Shown: positions 6,042 to 15,948, numbered from the stretch's first letter. The stretch: 30,467 nucleotides of DNA from Clostridium sp. CAG:632 (GCA_000431515.1 HF991369.1:198122-228588), one strand, 5' to 3'. The notes: generated by a model not told the origin, from the sequence alone. Made by a program: numbers and translations.

Positions 6042-8129
6042 CTAAACCAATGTATTTGCATCTATGATCAATGCAACTTCTCCATCACCCAGGATGGTTG
6101 CTCCGCTGAACATCTTATGTATATAAATATATTTGCCCAGAGGTTTGATTACTATTTCCTGCTGTCCGATCAGGTTGTCAATCACCAGTCCTGCCTGCTT
6201 GTCACCCTTCTTCACAATGACTACAACAAGACTTTCATTCTCTTCCTCGCTTGGTTCCAGATCCAGAACCTGATCTAATCGAACCAAAGGAATCACTGTT
6301 CCACGCAGATTAATAACCTCTTTATTCTGTACCAATTTTACATCGGATTCCATAATATCCTCAACGGTAACAATGGAATTTAAAGGAATTGCATATTTCT
6401 CATCTCTGATTTCCACCATCAATGCCTGAATGATTGCAAGCGTCAACGGCAACCTGACAATAAATGTCGTTCCTTCTCCAAGAACCGTATCTACTTCCAC
6501 ATCACCGCCAAGTCCTTCAATCTTACTCTTAACAACATCCAGACCAACACCTCGTCCGGATATATCGGATACCTTTTCCGAGGTAGAGAATGCCGGTTGG
6601 AACAACAGATCGATTGCTTCCTTATCAGACATCATTTCTGCCTGTTCTTCTGTAATAGTTCCTTTTTTGATTGCGGATGCTTTTACCTTTTCCACATTAA
6701 TGCCGGCACCATCATCTGCCACTTCAATCGTTACATTATTTCCATCCTGATATGCATTCAGACGAATTGTACCAACCTGTGGCTTACCGAGTTTAATACG
6801 GTCAATAGTAGACTCCAATCCATGATCGGCAGCATTCCGGAGCATATGCATCAATGGATCACCAATCTCATCAATAACAGTCCGATCAAGCTCGGTCTCC
6901 TCACCGGTCATGATCAGCTCCATCTCCTTGTTCAGCTTTTTGGACAGGTCGCGGATCATTCGCGGGAACCGGTTTACTACACTTTCTATCGGAACCATCC
7001 GGACCTTCATAACTGACTCATGAAGATTCGTTGTAATCCGCTCCAGATATTCAATCTGCTCATTAAACTGCTGTGTCTGGCTTCCTTCTTCACTGGCGCT
7101 GGCAGATACCAGGCCATTTTTAGCAATGATCAGCTCACTAACCAGATTCATCAGATCATCCAATTTCTCAATATCCACACGTACGGAACGGTTGACAACC
7201 GGTTTCTTTTTTGCTTCCGCTGCCGGCTTCTTCTTGGAATCAGCAGATTCTTTTGGCTTTTCTTCTTTTATTTCTGCGGTAGCCGCTGCTTCTTTCGGAG
7301 TATCTTCCTGCTGTGCATGTGTCACAATTTCTTCCGGTGTAAATGGTTCCAGCACAACTTCTTTAATTTCAGAAACATTAGAAATCACTTTCCGCACCTG
7401 ATCAGCCGGTTTATCAGAAATAATAAACATACTGAAATCAAAGTCAAATTTCTCATCTTCAATATCCTGGACACTCGGTTCTGACTTAATAACCTCACCA
7501 ACCGATTCTACACCTTTGAATACCAGAAATGCTCTGGCTGCTTTTAAAATACAGGTATCCTGAATATAGACCGTAACTCCGTACACATTCATTCCATTTG
7601 CAATTGCTTCCTTCATGGCATTCTGCTCAAAATCTGCAATTGGCAGCTTTAAGAATTTGCGTTTATCTCCATCGGAAGCTTCCTGTGCCTTCGCAGACTC
7701 TTCTGATGCCGGCACCGCTTCTTTTACAGGTTCCGCCTCTGATGAACTGCCCTTTAATGCATCATTTAGAAGCTGAATAACCTCTTCGTTATCTTCCGTA
7801 CCTTCGTCTGCTGTTTCCTGAATATTTGTCAGATATCCCTCCAACGCATCCAGACATTTAAATACAATATCCACAATATCCGGAGTTACTGACATTTTAC
7901 CATTACGGATCTCGGAAAATACATTTTCCATATCATGGGTTAAGCGCTGCATTCTCTTAAATCCCATCGTTCCTGCCATTCCCTTTAATGAATGTGCTGC
8001 ACGAAATATCTCATTCACCGTATCAATATTTTCCGGATCCTGTTCCATGATCAGCACCTGGTCATTTAATGTCTGCAGATGTTCCTTCGATTCATCAATA
8101 AATATTTCCAAGTATTGACTTAAATCCAT
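6042..8129 (-). CDS. cheA: Chemotaxis histidine kinase CheA
   Basis: This 695-aa CheA has all five domains. P1/HPt carries the phosphorylated His46 (FRAAHSLKGMAGTMGF). The P2 CheY/CheB-binding domain is at about 155-265. P3 dimerisation begins at SVRVDIEKLDDLMNLVSEL (about 315). The P4 kinase has the N box (HMLRNAADHGLE), G1 (VADDGAGIN) and G2 (GRGVGLDVV), and the P5 CheW-like domain occupies the C-terminus (INLRGTVIPLVRL, GLVIDNLIGQQ). A Lys/Glu/Ala-rich linker lies between P2 and P3. It autophosphorylates in response to receptors and passes phosphate to CheY and CheB, both encoded in this operon. The ATG directly follows the cheB TAA without an intervening base, so translation is probably coupled. 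Confidence 0.97.
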   Translation of the reverse strand: MDLSQYLEIFIDESKEHLQTLNDQVLIMEQDPENIDTVNEIFRAAHSLKGMAGTMGFKRMQRLTHDMENVFSEIRNGKMSVTPDIVDIVFKCLDALEGYLTNIQETADEGTEDNEEVIQLLNDALKGSSSEAEPVKEAVPASEESAKAQEASDGDKRKFLKLPIADFEQNAMKEAIANGMNVYGVTVYIQDTCILKAARAFLVFKGVESVGEVIKSEPSVQDIEDEKFDFDFSMFIISDKPADQVRKVISNVSEIKEVVLEPFTPEEIVTHAQQEDTPKEAAATAEIKEEKPKESADSKKKPAAEAKKKPVVNRSVRVDIEKLDDLMNLVSELIIAKNGLVSASASEEGSQTQQFNEQIEYLERITTNLHESVMKVRMVPIESVVNRFPRMIRDLSKKLNKEMELIMTGEETELDRTVIDEIGDPLMHMLRNAADHGLESTIDRIKLGKPQVGTIRLNAYQDGNNVTIEVADDGAGINVEKVKASAIKKGTITEEQAEMMSDKEAIDLLFQPAFSTSEKVSDISGRGVGLDVVKSKIEGLGGDVEVDTVLGEGTTFIVRLPLTLAIIQALMVEIRDEKYAIPLNSIVTVEDIMESDVKLVQNKEVINLRGTVIPLVRLDQVLDLEPSEEENESLVVVIVKKGDKQAGLVIDNLIGQQEIVIKPLGKYIYIHKMFSGATILGDGEVALIIDANTLV

Positions 8130-9173
8130 TTAGCATACCCCCGTATAATTTATAATTGCTTTTGCCATCTGATCCAATGGTACTACCTCATCGGAAAGCC
8201 CGGACTGTGCTACCATCTTTGGCATTCCATATACCGTGGATGTTTCCTTATCCTGACTGATGACATATACATTTTTCTCCTGACACAGTTTTCCAATACC
8301 TTTGGTTCCGTCTGCACCCATTCCGGTTAAAACAACACATATTATCTCATAGTAACCGGACTGGATCAGGCTCTCGTACATATAATTGGCATATGGACGC
8401 AGGCCCATGACCGGTTCGTCGTCTCCCAGTCTGATAATATGCTGACCTCGCTCCGCCTGCTGGATCCGCAAATGTTTTCCGCCTTTAGCTATATACACAT
8501 GGCCATTCAGAAGAACATCTCCGTCTGCAGCTTCCTTTACCGGCATCTTACTGCGGTCATCCAGTCGCTCTGCCAAGGATGCCGTAAAGCCCTCGGGCAT
8601 ATGCTGTACAATCACAACTGCCGCATCCAAATCTGCCGGTAAATAAGGAACTATCTCCTGCAAAGCCTTCGGACCTCCTGTCGAACATGCAATCGCTACC
8701 AGTTTTCCTCTGCCCAGATCATTCTGCCGGCGTTTCCGCTGTCTGACTTCCTTTACAACAATGGAGGGCTCATGATCCGTTTCGATAATCGCTAATGCCT
8801 TCAACACTTTTTCCCGAAAATATGCCATATTTACAAGGATATTTTCGGGTTTTTTCAGGAAATCAATTGCTCCAAGCGACAGCGCCTCAATCGTCTCTGC
8901 ACTGGAACGTTCCGCTACTGTACTGAATACAACCGTAGGAATCCGTATTTTATTCTGCTTCATTTTACGAAGCAGTTCTACCCCATCCATAACCGGCATA
9001 TTGATATCCAGAAAAATAAAATGTATGGGAGTTAACCTTTGCATAGCTTCCAATCCATCTTTTCCATTTACAGCCGCATAAACTACCTGATATTGTTCTG
9101 TTGTATTAATTATATCAGACAACACTCTTCTCATGAGTGCAGAGTCATCAATAATCATAATATTTTTCTTCAT
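8130..9173 (-). CDS. cheB: Receptor methylesterase CheB
   Basis: This 347-aa CheB has an N-terminal receiver domain with Asp9/Asp10 and phospho-acceptor Asp56 (FIFLDINMPVMDG), plus Lys107/108 near its end. A linker follows (about 125-155), then the C-terminal methylesterase with the catalytic triad Ser164 (ACSTGGPKAL), His191 (IVQHMPEGFT) and Asp288 (LTGMGADGTKGI). It removes methyl groups from, and deamidates, receptors during adaptation. The start ATG overlaps the stop of the PilZ gene by one base (TAATG), a coupling arrangement. No cheR is present in the window, so the opposing methyltransferase must lie elsewhere. Confidence 0.97.
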   Translation of the reverse strand: MKKNIMIIDDSALMRRVLSDIINTTEQYQVVYAAVNGKDGLEAMQRLTPIHFIFLDINMPVMDGVELLRKMKQNKIRIPTVVFSTVAERSSAETIEALSLGAIDFLKKPENILVNMAYFREKVLKALAIIETDHEPSIVVKEVRQRKRRQNDLGRGKLVAIACSTGGPKALQEIVPYLPADLDAAVVIVQHMPEGFTASLAERLDDRSKMPVKEAADGDVLLNGHVYIAKGGKHLRIQQAERGQHIIRLGDDEPVMGLRPYANYMYESLIQSGYYEIICVVLTGMGADGTKGIGKLCQEKNVYVISQDKETSTVYGMPKMVAQSGLSDEVVPLDQMAKAIINYTGVC

Positions 9174-9889
9174 TATTCCAAACCTTTATTTTTCAATATT
9201 TTTCGTCGCTCATCTTCAAAAATATAACCGATAATCTGCTCTCGTTCTTTCTCGCTTAACTGAGCAAACATAACATGATGTTCCTGGAGTATTGGATTAT
9301 TCACATTCGGTGCAGATGAAAGAAGATTGCCATAAGGCAGAAACTCCAGCGTCTGATCTTTTACCGGTAATGTAAATCGCATCTGAATCAGAACCGGAGT
9401 GGTTTCTTTATATTCCGAAACCATCCTGATTCCTCCTCCACTGATATCCAGAATCACTGCTTTTTTCCATTCCTGCATATCCGGTTCTTCCGATGGCATC
9501 TCAATTGATTCTCCGGGTGCGATCAAACGATACAGAGCTTCCAGCCGGCAACCATAACGATAATATTCCCGGCGCTGAACCTTTTTTAAGTTCCCCTGTA
9601 ACTCCATATCAGCCATAAACAGATTGCCATCCTTCATCCGGTCGATCACTACAAAATCTCCCTCATAGATTCCCTTCTGGGCATATATTGAAATGCGGTA
9701 CCGGGTGCCTATTTCCAACGGAACCAATCTTCCCTCATAAAACGGCATCGTGATCCGTAACACATTCCCATCCGGCATATCCATGATCCGGCAATTAAAC
9801 ACCCGCCGTTTCTGCTTATCTGTCTCCGGTTCCCCATGGATCAACAGCTCCATATCCAGTTTATCACCAATCGAAATAATGTTCTGCAT
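9173..9889 (-). CDS. PilZ-domain c-di-GMP-binding flagellar brake protein (YcgR-like)
   Basis: This 238-aa protein has an N-terminal YcgR-type beta-barrel (about 5-100) and a C-terminal PilZ domain. Both c-di-GMP-binding motifs are present: R107-x3-R111 in QRREYYRYGCR and D148-x-S150-x2-G153 in LDISGGGIRM. YcgR-like proteins bind c-di-GMP and slow or bias the motor, in Bacillus subtilis (YpfA/DgrA) by acting on MotA. Position between flhG and cheB links second-messenger control directly to this operon. AGGAGAGTAT precedes the ATG. Binding is a strong inference from the intact motifs; the target is not shown by sequence. Confidence 0.88.
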   Translation of the reverse strand: MQNIISIGDKLDMELLIHGEPETDKQKRRVFNCRIMDMPDGNVLRITMPFYEGRLVPLEIGTRYRISIYAQKGIYEGDFVVIDRMKDGNLFMADMELQGNLKKVQRREYYRYGCRLEALYRLIAPGESIEMPSEEPDMQEWKKAVILDISGGGIRMVSEYKETTPVLIQMRFTLPVKDQTLEFLPYGNLLSSAPNVNNPILQEHHVMFAQLSEKEREQIIGYIFEDERRKILKNKGLE

Positions 9890-9897
9890 ATACTCTC

Positions 9898-10782
9898 CTA
9901 ATACTTCTTTTTCTTTTGCCGGATAAAGTTCAAAAAGAATTTGGCAATTCCGCCTTTTTCCTCATCCTGACTTTCTTCTTCCTCTGTCATTCGATTACAT
10001 ATTTCCTGATAACTCTTTACTGAAACGGAATTCGGATATGCCAGAGAGACCGGTTTCTGCTCTATCACTGCTTTTGATACATTCGCATCCTGAAAAATCT
10101 CCCCAAGATATTCCAAATGTATATTCAGAAATTTGGTTGCAACAATATTCAGCTTTTCATATATCTCCCGACCTTCTTCCTTTGAAGAAACTCGGTTGGC
10201 TATGATCTGTATCTTCTTTTCTTCCGGTATAAACTCCTTATTGCGGTTAACTGTCTTTAATAACGAATATGCATCTGTAATAGAAGTCGGTTCCGGTGTT
10301 GCTACGATCAGCACCTCCGGACTGCTTAAAACAAATTCCAGCACAGAGTCTGAAATTCCTGCACCGGTATCAACAATAACAATATCTGCCAGTGTATCCA
10401 GTCGAACCAGTTTACCTATTAAAATCCGCAACTGTTCTTTATCCAAATTTACCATATCCTGAACACCGGATCCACCGGAAATAAATCCAATCCCCATTGG
10501 TCCCTCTGTAATGATTTCATCAATACTCATATCATTATGAATCAGATCCGACATTGTATATCGAGGTCTGATTCCCAACATAATCTCAACATTCGCCAAT
10601 CCGAAATCCGCATCAATGATAACAACTCTCTTTCCCTTTTTACTAAACTGGATCGCCAGATTCACAGACAGACTCGTTTTTCCAACGCCGCCTTTTCCGC
10701 TGGTTACCGCAATTACCCTGGTAGAACCACTGTGCTGAATCTGCTGACCCACTAATTTTCTCAGTTGTTCTGCCTGATCCAT
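9898..10782 (-). CDS. flhG: MinD-like ATPase FlhG (YlxH)
   Basis: This 294-aa P-loop ATPase of the MinD/ParA family has a deviant Walker A motif, SGKGGVGKTS, at 28-37. Other MinD-type features are IDADFGLANVEIMLG (about 56-70) and VDTGAGIS (about 137-144). The C-terminus is basic (FLNFIRQKKKKY), consistent with membrane association. FlhG/FleN/YlxH controls flagellar number and placement together with FlhF and stimulates FlhF GTPase activity through its N-terminus, here a short DQAEQLRKLV segment. Its start overlaps the end of flhF by 22 bp, with AGGAGG 9 nt before the ATG. Confidence 0.94.
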   Translation of the reverse strand: MDQAEQLRKLVGQQIQHSGSTRVIAVTSGKGGVGKTSLSVNLAIQFSKKGKRVVIIDADFGLANVEIMLGIRPRYTMSDLIHNDMSIDEIITEGPMGIGFISGGSGVQDMVNLDKEQLRILIGKLVRLDTLADIVIVDTGAGISDSVLEFVLSSPEVLIVATPEPTSITDAYSLLKTVNRNKEFIPEEKKIQIIANRVSSKEEGREIYEKLNIVATKFLNIHLEYLGEIFQDANVSKAVIEQKPVSLAYPNSVSVKSYQEICNRMTEEEESQDEEKGGIAKFFLNFIRQKKKKY

Positions 10783-11981
10783 GACTCGTTTCCTCCTAAT
10801 AACTGCTTAGCAATTCCCTGTGCATCGGTCACACTAATGTCTTCCGGCACATTTTGTCCAAATGTTGTATAAGACAATGGCTTCTGTGTCAGCATTCTGA
10901 TATTCAAAATGTTTCCGAGTGCATCTGTTTCATCAATCTTCGTAAATAACAAACGATAATCCGAAATATCCGAATAGGTTTGTGTAATTCTGACTAAATC
11001 CTTATATTTCGTTGTCGCACTTACCACCAGATATATCTCATGCGGATAATCCAGAGCCGTTTCCAGCAGTTTCTGAATATCCTCTTTCTGTTCTTCATTC
11101 TTATGAGACCTTCCTGCAGTGTCTACCAATATCAAATCATATTCCTGATATTTTTCATATAAGGGTTTTAATTCTCCTGCATGATATACTACTTCAATCG
11201 GGGCAGATAATATATTCGCATAGGTCCGAATCTGTTCCCCCGCAGCCACTCTATATGTATCGGCTGTAATAATTGCAATCTTTGCCTTCTTTTCTAATTT
11301 ATACTTAGAGGCCAGTTTTGCTATGGTTGTCGTCTTTCCAACACCGGTTGGGCCTATGAAAAATATAATCTTCGGCTTTTTTTCCGATAATTCGACAGTT
11401 TTCATTTGCCCCAGCTTTAATACGATCTTCTGATAGACACTTGCCAACAGATCATCCAGCTGCAGGTTATCCTTATTATCGATCTCCCTCATGATTTCCC
11501 TGGAATTTTCCTCTGTAACTTCATTGTTCAATAACTGTTCGTATACCAGTTTCACCATCCTGGAGTTATGATCCTGAGTTTCCTTCTCCTGCTCCAAAGC
11601 ATCCTGTTCCGGTTCTTCCTGCATCTGACGTTCCAAAAGCTGCGCCAGATTCTCCAATCGCTCCTGAATTGCGGTAGTAACTGCCGGCTCCTTCAACTCC
11701 GATGTTTCTATCCTATTTGGAAGCTGTTCCGTTTCATCCGGCTTTTGTCTGTTCTTTAATTCCGAATCTTTTAACGGCACCTTGCCTGATTTTCTGCCTT
11801 CTTTGGTATCCGGTTCATCTACGGCTGCCGTTATTTCCACATAATCCTTCTTAAACAGACGGCACAGTCCTCTTTGTTTCACTGATTTCACATTCATAAT
11901 GACAGCATCTGATCCAAGATCTTCTTTTGCCTTTACTACAGCTTCATTTTCCGTAGCTCCCTGATATTTTTTAATTATCAT
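10761..11981 (-). CDS. flhF: Flagellar SRP-type GTPase FlhF
   Basis: This 406-aa SRP-family GTPase sets the site and number of flagella. It has an N-terminal basic domain (1-55, MIIKKYQGATENEAV start typical of FlhF), a variable, Glu/Lys-rich B region (about 55-140), and an NG domain. The GTPase motifs are G1 GPTGVGKTTT (210-219), DTYRVAAGEQ (about 241), G3 VDTAGRSH (286-293) and G4 TKID. It is encoded between flhA and flhG, and overlaps flhA by 11 bp and flhG by 22 bp. Length is close to other Gram-positive FlhF proteins. Confidence 0.96.
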   Translation of the reverse strand: MIIKKYQGATENEAVVKAKEDLGSDAVIMNVKSVKQRGLCRLFKKDYVEITAAVDEPDTKEGRKSGKVPLKDSELKNRQKPDETEQLPNRIETSELKEPAVTTAIQERLENLAQLLERQMQEEPEQDALEQEKETQDHNSRMVKLVYEQLLNNEVTEENSREIMREIDNKDNLQLDDLLASVYQKIVLKLGQMKTVELSEKKPKIIFFIGPTGVGKTTTIAKLASKYKLEKKAKIAIITADTYRVAAGEQIRTYANILSAPIEVVYHAGELKPLYEKYQEYDLILVDTAGRSHKNEEQKEDIQKLLETALDYPHEIYLVVSATTKYKDLVRITQTYSDISDYRLLFTKIDETDALGNILNIRMLTQKPLSYTTFGQNVPEDISVTDAQGIAKQLLGGNESWIRQNN

Positions 11982-14025
11982 CGATTGTCACCATCCCTAT
12001 TGACTGTAATTCCACTTCTGACTCTATCTCATTATAGGATATTACGATCAGATTCTTAAAATAATCATTCGTCAGCTTTTTAAAATACATGCGCACGATC
12101 GGTGATGTAATAATAATCGGCGTATGCCCCGCATCTTCAAGTTTTTTAATCTCTTTCTCGGTCGCTGCCAGAATTTTTTTCGTCCGATCCGGATCCAGCG
12201 TCAGATATGCTCCCTGTTCCGTCTGTTTTACAGAAGCCATAATTTCCTGTTCTATCTTTGGATCCAGAGTTGCAACCGTTGTTGTCTCCTCGCCTCCAAA
12301 AAACTTACCGGAAATTGCCCGTTTTAATCCCTGACGTACATATTCCGTCAACACATCCGTGTCTCTGGTAGTAGCCGCATGATCTGCAAGTATTTCAAAT
12401 ATCGTAACCAGATCCCGGATTGAAATTCCTTCCCGCAGCAGATTCTGCAATACCTTCTGTATCTCACCAACATTCAACAACTTTGGAATCAATTCTTCTA
12501 TCAGTGTCGTATTCTTATCTTTAATATTGTTGATCAGATTCTGAACATCCTGTCTGGTCAAAAGCTCGTCAATATGAGTCCGAATAACCTCTGTCAAATG
12601 CGTCGCAATAATGGATGGAGGATCTACAACAGTATAACCATAGGACTCTGCGCGTTCCCGTTGTGCTTCCGTTATCCAAACCGCCGGCAAATGGAAAGAG
12701 GGTTCAAAGGTCGGAATGCCTGTAATCTCTTCCTCCACATACCCGGGATTCATTGCCATATAATGATCAAATAAGATTTCTCCTTCGCTCACCTGGATTC
12801 CTTTAATTTTAATCACATACTGATTCGGATTCAGCTGTATATTATCACGCAGCCGGATAATTGGTACAACTGCTCCAAGCTCCAGTGCAATCTGCCGCCG
12901 GATCATGACAACCCGATCCAGCAAGTCACCTCCCTGGTTTACATCCGCCAGTGGTATGATTCCATAACCGAATTCCAGTTCAATCGGATCTACCTGTAAC
13001 AAGGTATTTACATTCTCATGCCTGCGTATCTGGTCTGCTTCAACCTCTTCTTCCGCAACTTCTTCTTCGATTTCTTTTGTCTCTTTTCTGGTAGTCAGAA
13101 CTCTGCCAAGCACTACCAGTGCCAGACCAAAACCGACATAAATAACCGGATTTAACGGAGTAAACAAACCAAGAAAAATAAGGGCTCCGCCAACCACATA
13201 CATGACTCTGCTTGACTGAAACAATTCATTGAATACTATGTCTCCGATTTCTGCTTCCCTGGATGCCTTCGTTACGATCACTCCGGTTGCCAGAGAAATC
13301 ATCAGAGAAGGGATCTGGGATACCAGACCATCACCGATTGTCAGAATCGTATATTTGGAAATTGCCTCCTGAAATGACATTCCCTGCATCAGCATGCCGG
13401 TCAGAAGTCCACCCACAAAGTTAATACCGGTAATGATCAGACCGGCAATGGCATCTCCCTTTACATACTTGGTTGCACCATCCATCGAGCCAAAGAATGA
13501 TGATTCTGCCTGTATCTTCTGCCGCCGTTCTATTGCCTCTTTATCAGAAATCGCACCAGTACTTAAATCCGCATCAATTGCCATCTGTTTACCCGGCATT
13601 GCATCCAGCGTAAATCTGGCAGTCACTTCTGAAACACGTTCCGAACCTTTATTGATCACCAGCATCTGCACAATGATCAGAACAATAAAAATGATTGCTC
13701 CTACTACCAGACTACCGCCGCCTACAAACTGTCCAAAGGTTGTAACTACATTACCCGGATTACCGGTCAGCAAGATCAGTCTTGTCGATGAAATATTCAG
13801 TGCAATTCGAAATACTGTGGTAAAAAGCAGGATTGTCGGGAAACTGGACATGGATAATGTTTCCTTCGCAAATATACAATTAAATAATATAATCATCGCA
13901 ATGGACAGGTTAAATGTAATCAATACATCCAGCAACCCGGAGGTCAATGGTACGATCATGAAAATAACAGCAGCCAGTAAGTATATTCCCAGGAAAATAC
14001 TACTGCTAAATTTCACGTTTTTCAT
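11971..14025 (-). CDS. flhA: Flagellar export gate protein FlhA
   Basis: This 684-aa FlhA is the large subunit of the flagellar type III export gate. Its N-terminal half has about eight membrane helices (to about residue 315) and contains the FHIPEP-family signature near STRLILLTGNPGNVVTTFGQ (about 80-99) and the cytoplasmic loop MPGKQMAIDADL (about 144-155). A charged Glu-rich linker (about 315-340) precedes the C-terminal cytoplasmic domain that forms the nonameric ring and docks export chaperones. AGGAGG lies 6-7 nt before the ATG at 14025. Standard length and order: flhB lies upstream and flhF downstream. Confidence 0.97.
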   Translation of the reverse strand: MKNVKFSSSIFLGIYLLAAVIFMIVPLTSGLLDVLITFNLSIAMIILFNCIFAKETLSMSSFPTILLFTTVFRIALNISSTRLILLTGNPGNVVTTFGQFVGGGSLVVGAIIFIVLIIVQMLVINKGSERVSEVTARFTLDAMPGKQMAIDADLSTGAISDKEAIERRQKIQAESSFFGSMDGATKYVKGDAIAGLIITGINFVGGLLTGMLMQGMSFQEAISKYTILTIGDGLVSQIPSLMISLATGVIVTKASREAEIGDIVFNELFQSSRVMYVVGGALIFLGLFTPLNPVIYVGFGLALVVLGRVLTTRKETKEIEEEVAEEEVEADQIRRHENVNTLLQVDPIELEFGYGIIPLADVNQGGDLLDRVVMIRRQIALELGAVVPIIRLRDNIQLNPNQYVIKIKGIQVSEGEILFDHYMAMNPGYVEEEITGIPTFEPSFHLPAVWITEAQRERAESYGYTVVDPPSIIATHLTEVIRTHIDELLTRQDVQNLINNIKDKNTTLIEELIPKLLNVGEIQKVLQNLLREGISIRDLVTIFEILADHAATTRDTDVLTEYVRQGLKRAISGKFFGGEETTTVATLDPKIEQEIMASVKQTEQGAYLTLDPDRTKKILAATEKEIKKLEDAGHTPIIITSPIVRMYFKKLTNDYFKNLIVISYNEIESEVELQSIGMVTIDDN

Positions 14026-14042
14026 CCTTTACCTCCTGCTTC

Positions 14043-15146
14043 CTATCCTGCCTTTTTCAGGCTGTATACATATGCCAGAATGTCAGCAACTGCTTTATAT
14101 AACTCCGGCGGAATTTCCTTATCTACATCCACATTATAATATAACATTCGTGCCAATGCCTTATTTTCTACAATTTCTACTCCATGGTCCCTTGCAGTTT
14201 CTTTAATCTTGTTTGCGAGAAAATCGGTACCTTTTGCTGTCACAACCGGAGCAGAATGTTGTTCCGCATCATATTTTAATGCTACTGCAAAATGCGTCGG
14301 ATTGGTAATTACCACATCAGCTTCCGGAACACTTGCCATCATTCTACGCTGAGATGCCTGTCGCATTTTCTGTTTCTGCTGACCTTTGATCTGCGGATCT
14401 CCTTCTGTGTTTTTAAACTCGTCCTTGACTTCCTGTTTGGTCATCTTCAGATCCTGTTTATATTTATACCGCTGATACATATAATCAACGATTCCTATCA
14501 CCAGCATTACCATTGTGATCCGAATTCCCAGCGTCCATATGATGTCCATCATTAAGGCCAGCGCCTGCTGTATCGTTATGTCATACAGCAGATACAGATC
14601 ATTCATATTGGATTTTAATACGGAATAGGCCACATATGCAATCAGCAGGACCTGTACAACTGCTTTTAACAATTCAAACAATGCTCTGGCTGAAAACATC
14701 CGTTTAAACCCACTGATGGGATTGATCTTACTGAATTTCGGCTGCATCGGTTTGGCTGTAACCTTCCATTTGAACTGCATCTTAGTCACCAGAAATGCAA
14801 CAACAAATCCACCGATCAGAAATGGTGCCGAAATCATCAGTGTATCCTTGGCAATCTCATTCAGCAGACTCATTACCTTTGGAACATCAAACTGATCCAG
14901 CAGATTCCAATCCAACATTTTCCAATATTTATCAAATATTTCAACCAGACGGACACCATAAAACCTGACGCCAAACTTCAAAATCAAAAACAGTGCCAAA
15001 ATACCGACTGCGTTTACCAATTCCTTACTCTTGGCAACGGTACCTTCTTTTCTGGATTCTTCAATTTTTTTTGGCGTAGCCTCTTCGGTTTTCTCTCCGC
15101 CCGGTCCTTCTTTAGCAAAAAACTGAAGATTATATTCTAATACCAT
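14043..15146 (-). CDS. flhB: Export specificity-switch protein FlhB
   Basis: This 367-aa FlhB has four membrane helices (about 45-65, 105-122, 160-178 and 200-222) and a cytoplasmic domain with the self-cleavage motif Asn282-Pro283-Thr284-His285 (VVITNPTHFAVAL). Cleavage between Asn and Pro switches export from rod/hook to filament substrates, in concert with the hook-length protein FliK (also in this window). The N-terminus carries the usual GEKTEEATPKKIEESRKEG segment. The C-terminal ADILAYVYSL block is conserved. A modest GAGG precedes the ATG. FlhB lies between fliR and flhA as a separate gene. Confidence 0.97.
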   Translation of the reverse strand: MVLEYNLQFFAKEGPGGEKTEEATPKKIEESRKEGTVAKSKELVNAVGILALFLILKFGVRFYGVRLVEIFDKYWKMLDWNLLDQFDVPKVMSLLNEIAKDTLMISAPFLIGGFVVAFLVTKMQFKWKVTAKPMQPKFSKINPISGFKRMFSARALFELLKAVVQVLLIAYVAYSVLKSNMNDLYLLYDITIQQALALMMDIIWTLGIRITMVMLVIGIVDYMYQRYKYKQDLKMTKQEVKDEFKNTEGDPQIKGQQKQKMRQASQRRMMASVPEADVVITNPTHFAVALKYDAEQHSAPVVTAKGTDFLANKIKETARDHGVEIVENKALARMLYYNVDVDKEIPPELYKAVADILAYVYSLKKAG

Positions 15147-15160
15147 CCTGCAACCTCATA

Positions 15161-15940
15161 TCAGTACATTGTCCGGATCAGGCTTCTGACAACATCCGTT
15201 GTAATATCATATACATATTCCGTGATGTTCGGAATAAACATCACAGTTGCCACCATAACCATTAAGCCAAGCAGCAGTTTTAACTCGATACCAACTGCAA
15301 ACATATTCATCTGTGGTGCCGTTTTGGCCAATATTCCGAGAATAATATTACATAACATGATTGTAATAAAGATTGGAAGTGCAATCCGGAATGCAATCAC
15401 AAAATACTGTTGTATGAATGTTAAGGCAACCTCATATGCCGCATCTCCCCGAAAAACTGCTCCACCTACCGGAACTACCCGAAACGAATCACACACTGCC
15501 GATATTATGAAATAATGCATATTGGAACATAACATTACCACTAATACAAAATAATTATAAAAATCAGCTGAGATCGTACTGGTTGCATTCATGGTCGGAT
15601 CAAACTCTGTCACCATAGTCAGACCGATTTCCCGGTCTATAAACATACCGCTCAGATTAATAATCGTCATACACAATGATGATGCCAGGCCAATTGACAA
15701 TCCCATTACTAATTCTTTCAGCAATAACAATGTAAATCCGAATAAAGTAGTATAATTTAATGGTGTGTATTCTGTTACTGATGCCACGATCAGTGCCACA
15801 CATAACCCAAATCCAATCCGGACTTTACGTGGAACTCCTTTCGTCCCATATATCGGAGCAAGACTGACCACTCCTGCAATCCTTGCAAAAATAAGCAGAT
15901 AATACTCCAAATGGTAAATAGAAAAATTGGTTGAAAGCAT
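15161..15940 (-). CDS. fliR: Export gate protein FliR
   Basis: This 259-aa, very hydrophobic protein has about six membrane helices and belongs to the FliR/SctT family of the flagellar export gate. Characteristic segments are FARIAGVVSLAPIYG near residue 18, KELVMGLSIGLASSL near 75, and the central AISVCDSF-like region with RVVPVGGAVF. In assembled gates FliR joins FliP and FliQ to form the conical pore. GAGG is placed before the ATG at 15940. It is 8 bp after fliQ and 14 bp before flhB. In some Clostridia FliR and FlhB are fused; here they are separate. Confidence 0.95.
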   Translation of the reverse strand: MLSTNFSIYHLEYYLLIFARIAGVVSLAPIYGTKGVPRKVRIGFGLCVALIVASVTEYTPLNYTTLFGFTLLLLKELVMGLSIGLASSLCMTIINLSGMFIDREIGLTMVTEFDPTMNATSTISADFYNYFVLVVMLCSNMHYFIISAVCDSFRVVPVGGAVFRGDAAYEVALTFIQQYFVIAFRIALPIFITIMLCNIILGILAKTAPQMNMFAVGIELKLLLGLMVMVATVMFIPNITEYVYDITTDVVRSLIRTMY

Positions 15941-15948
15941 GCCTTACC

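Noticed and set aside
13394..14206. Long plus-strand open frame of 270 codons
   Set aside because: It lies antisense to the end of flhB and the start of flhA, which have clear homology and ribosome sites; its translation resembles no family and is rich in shadow-type Ile/Thr/Pro.
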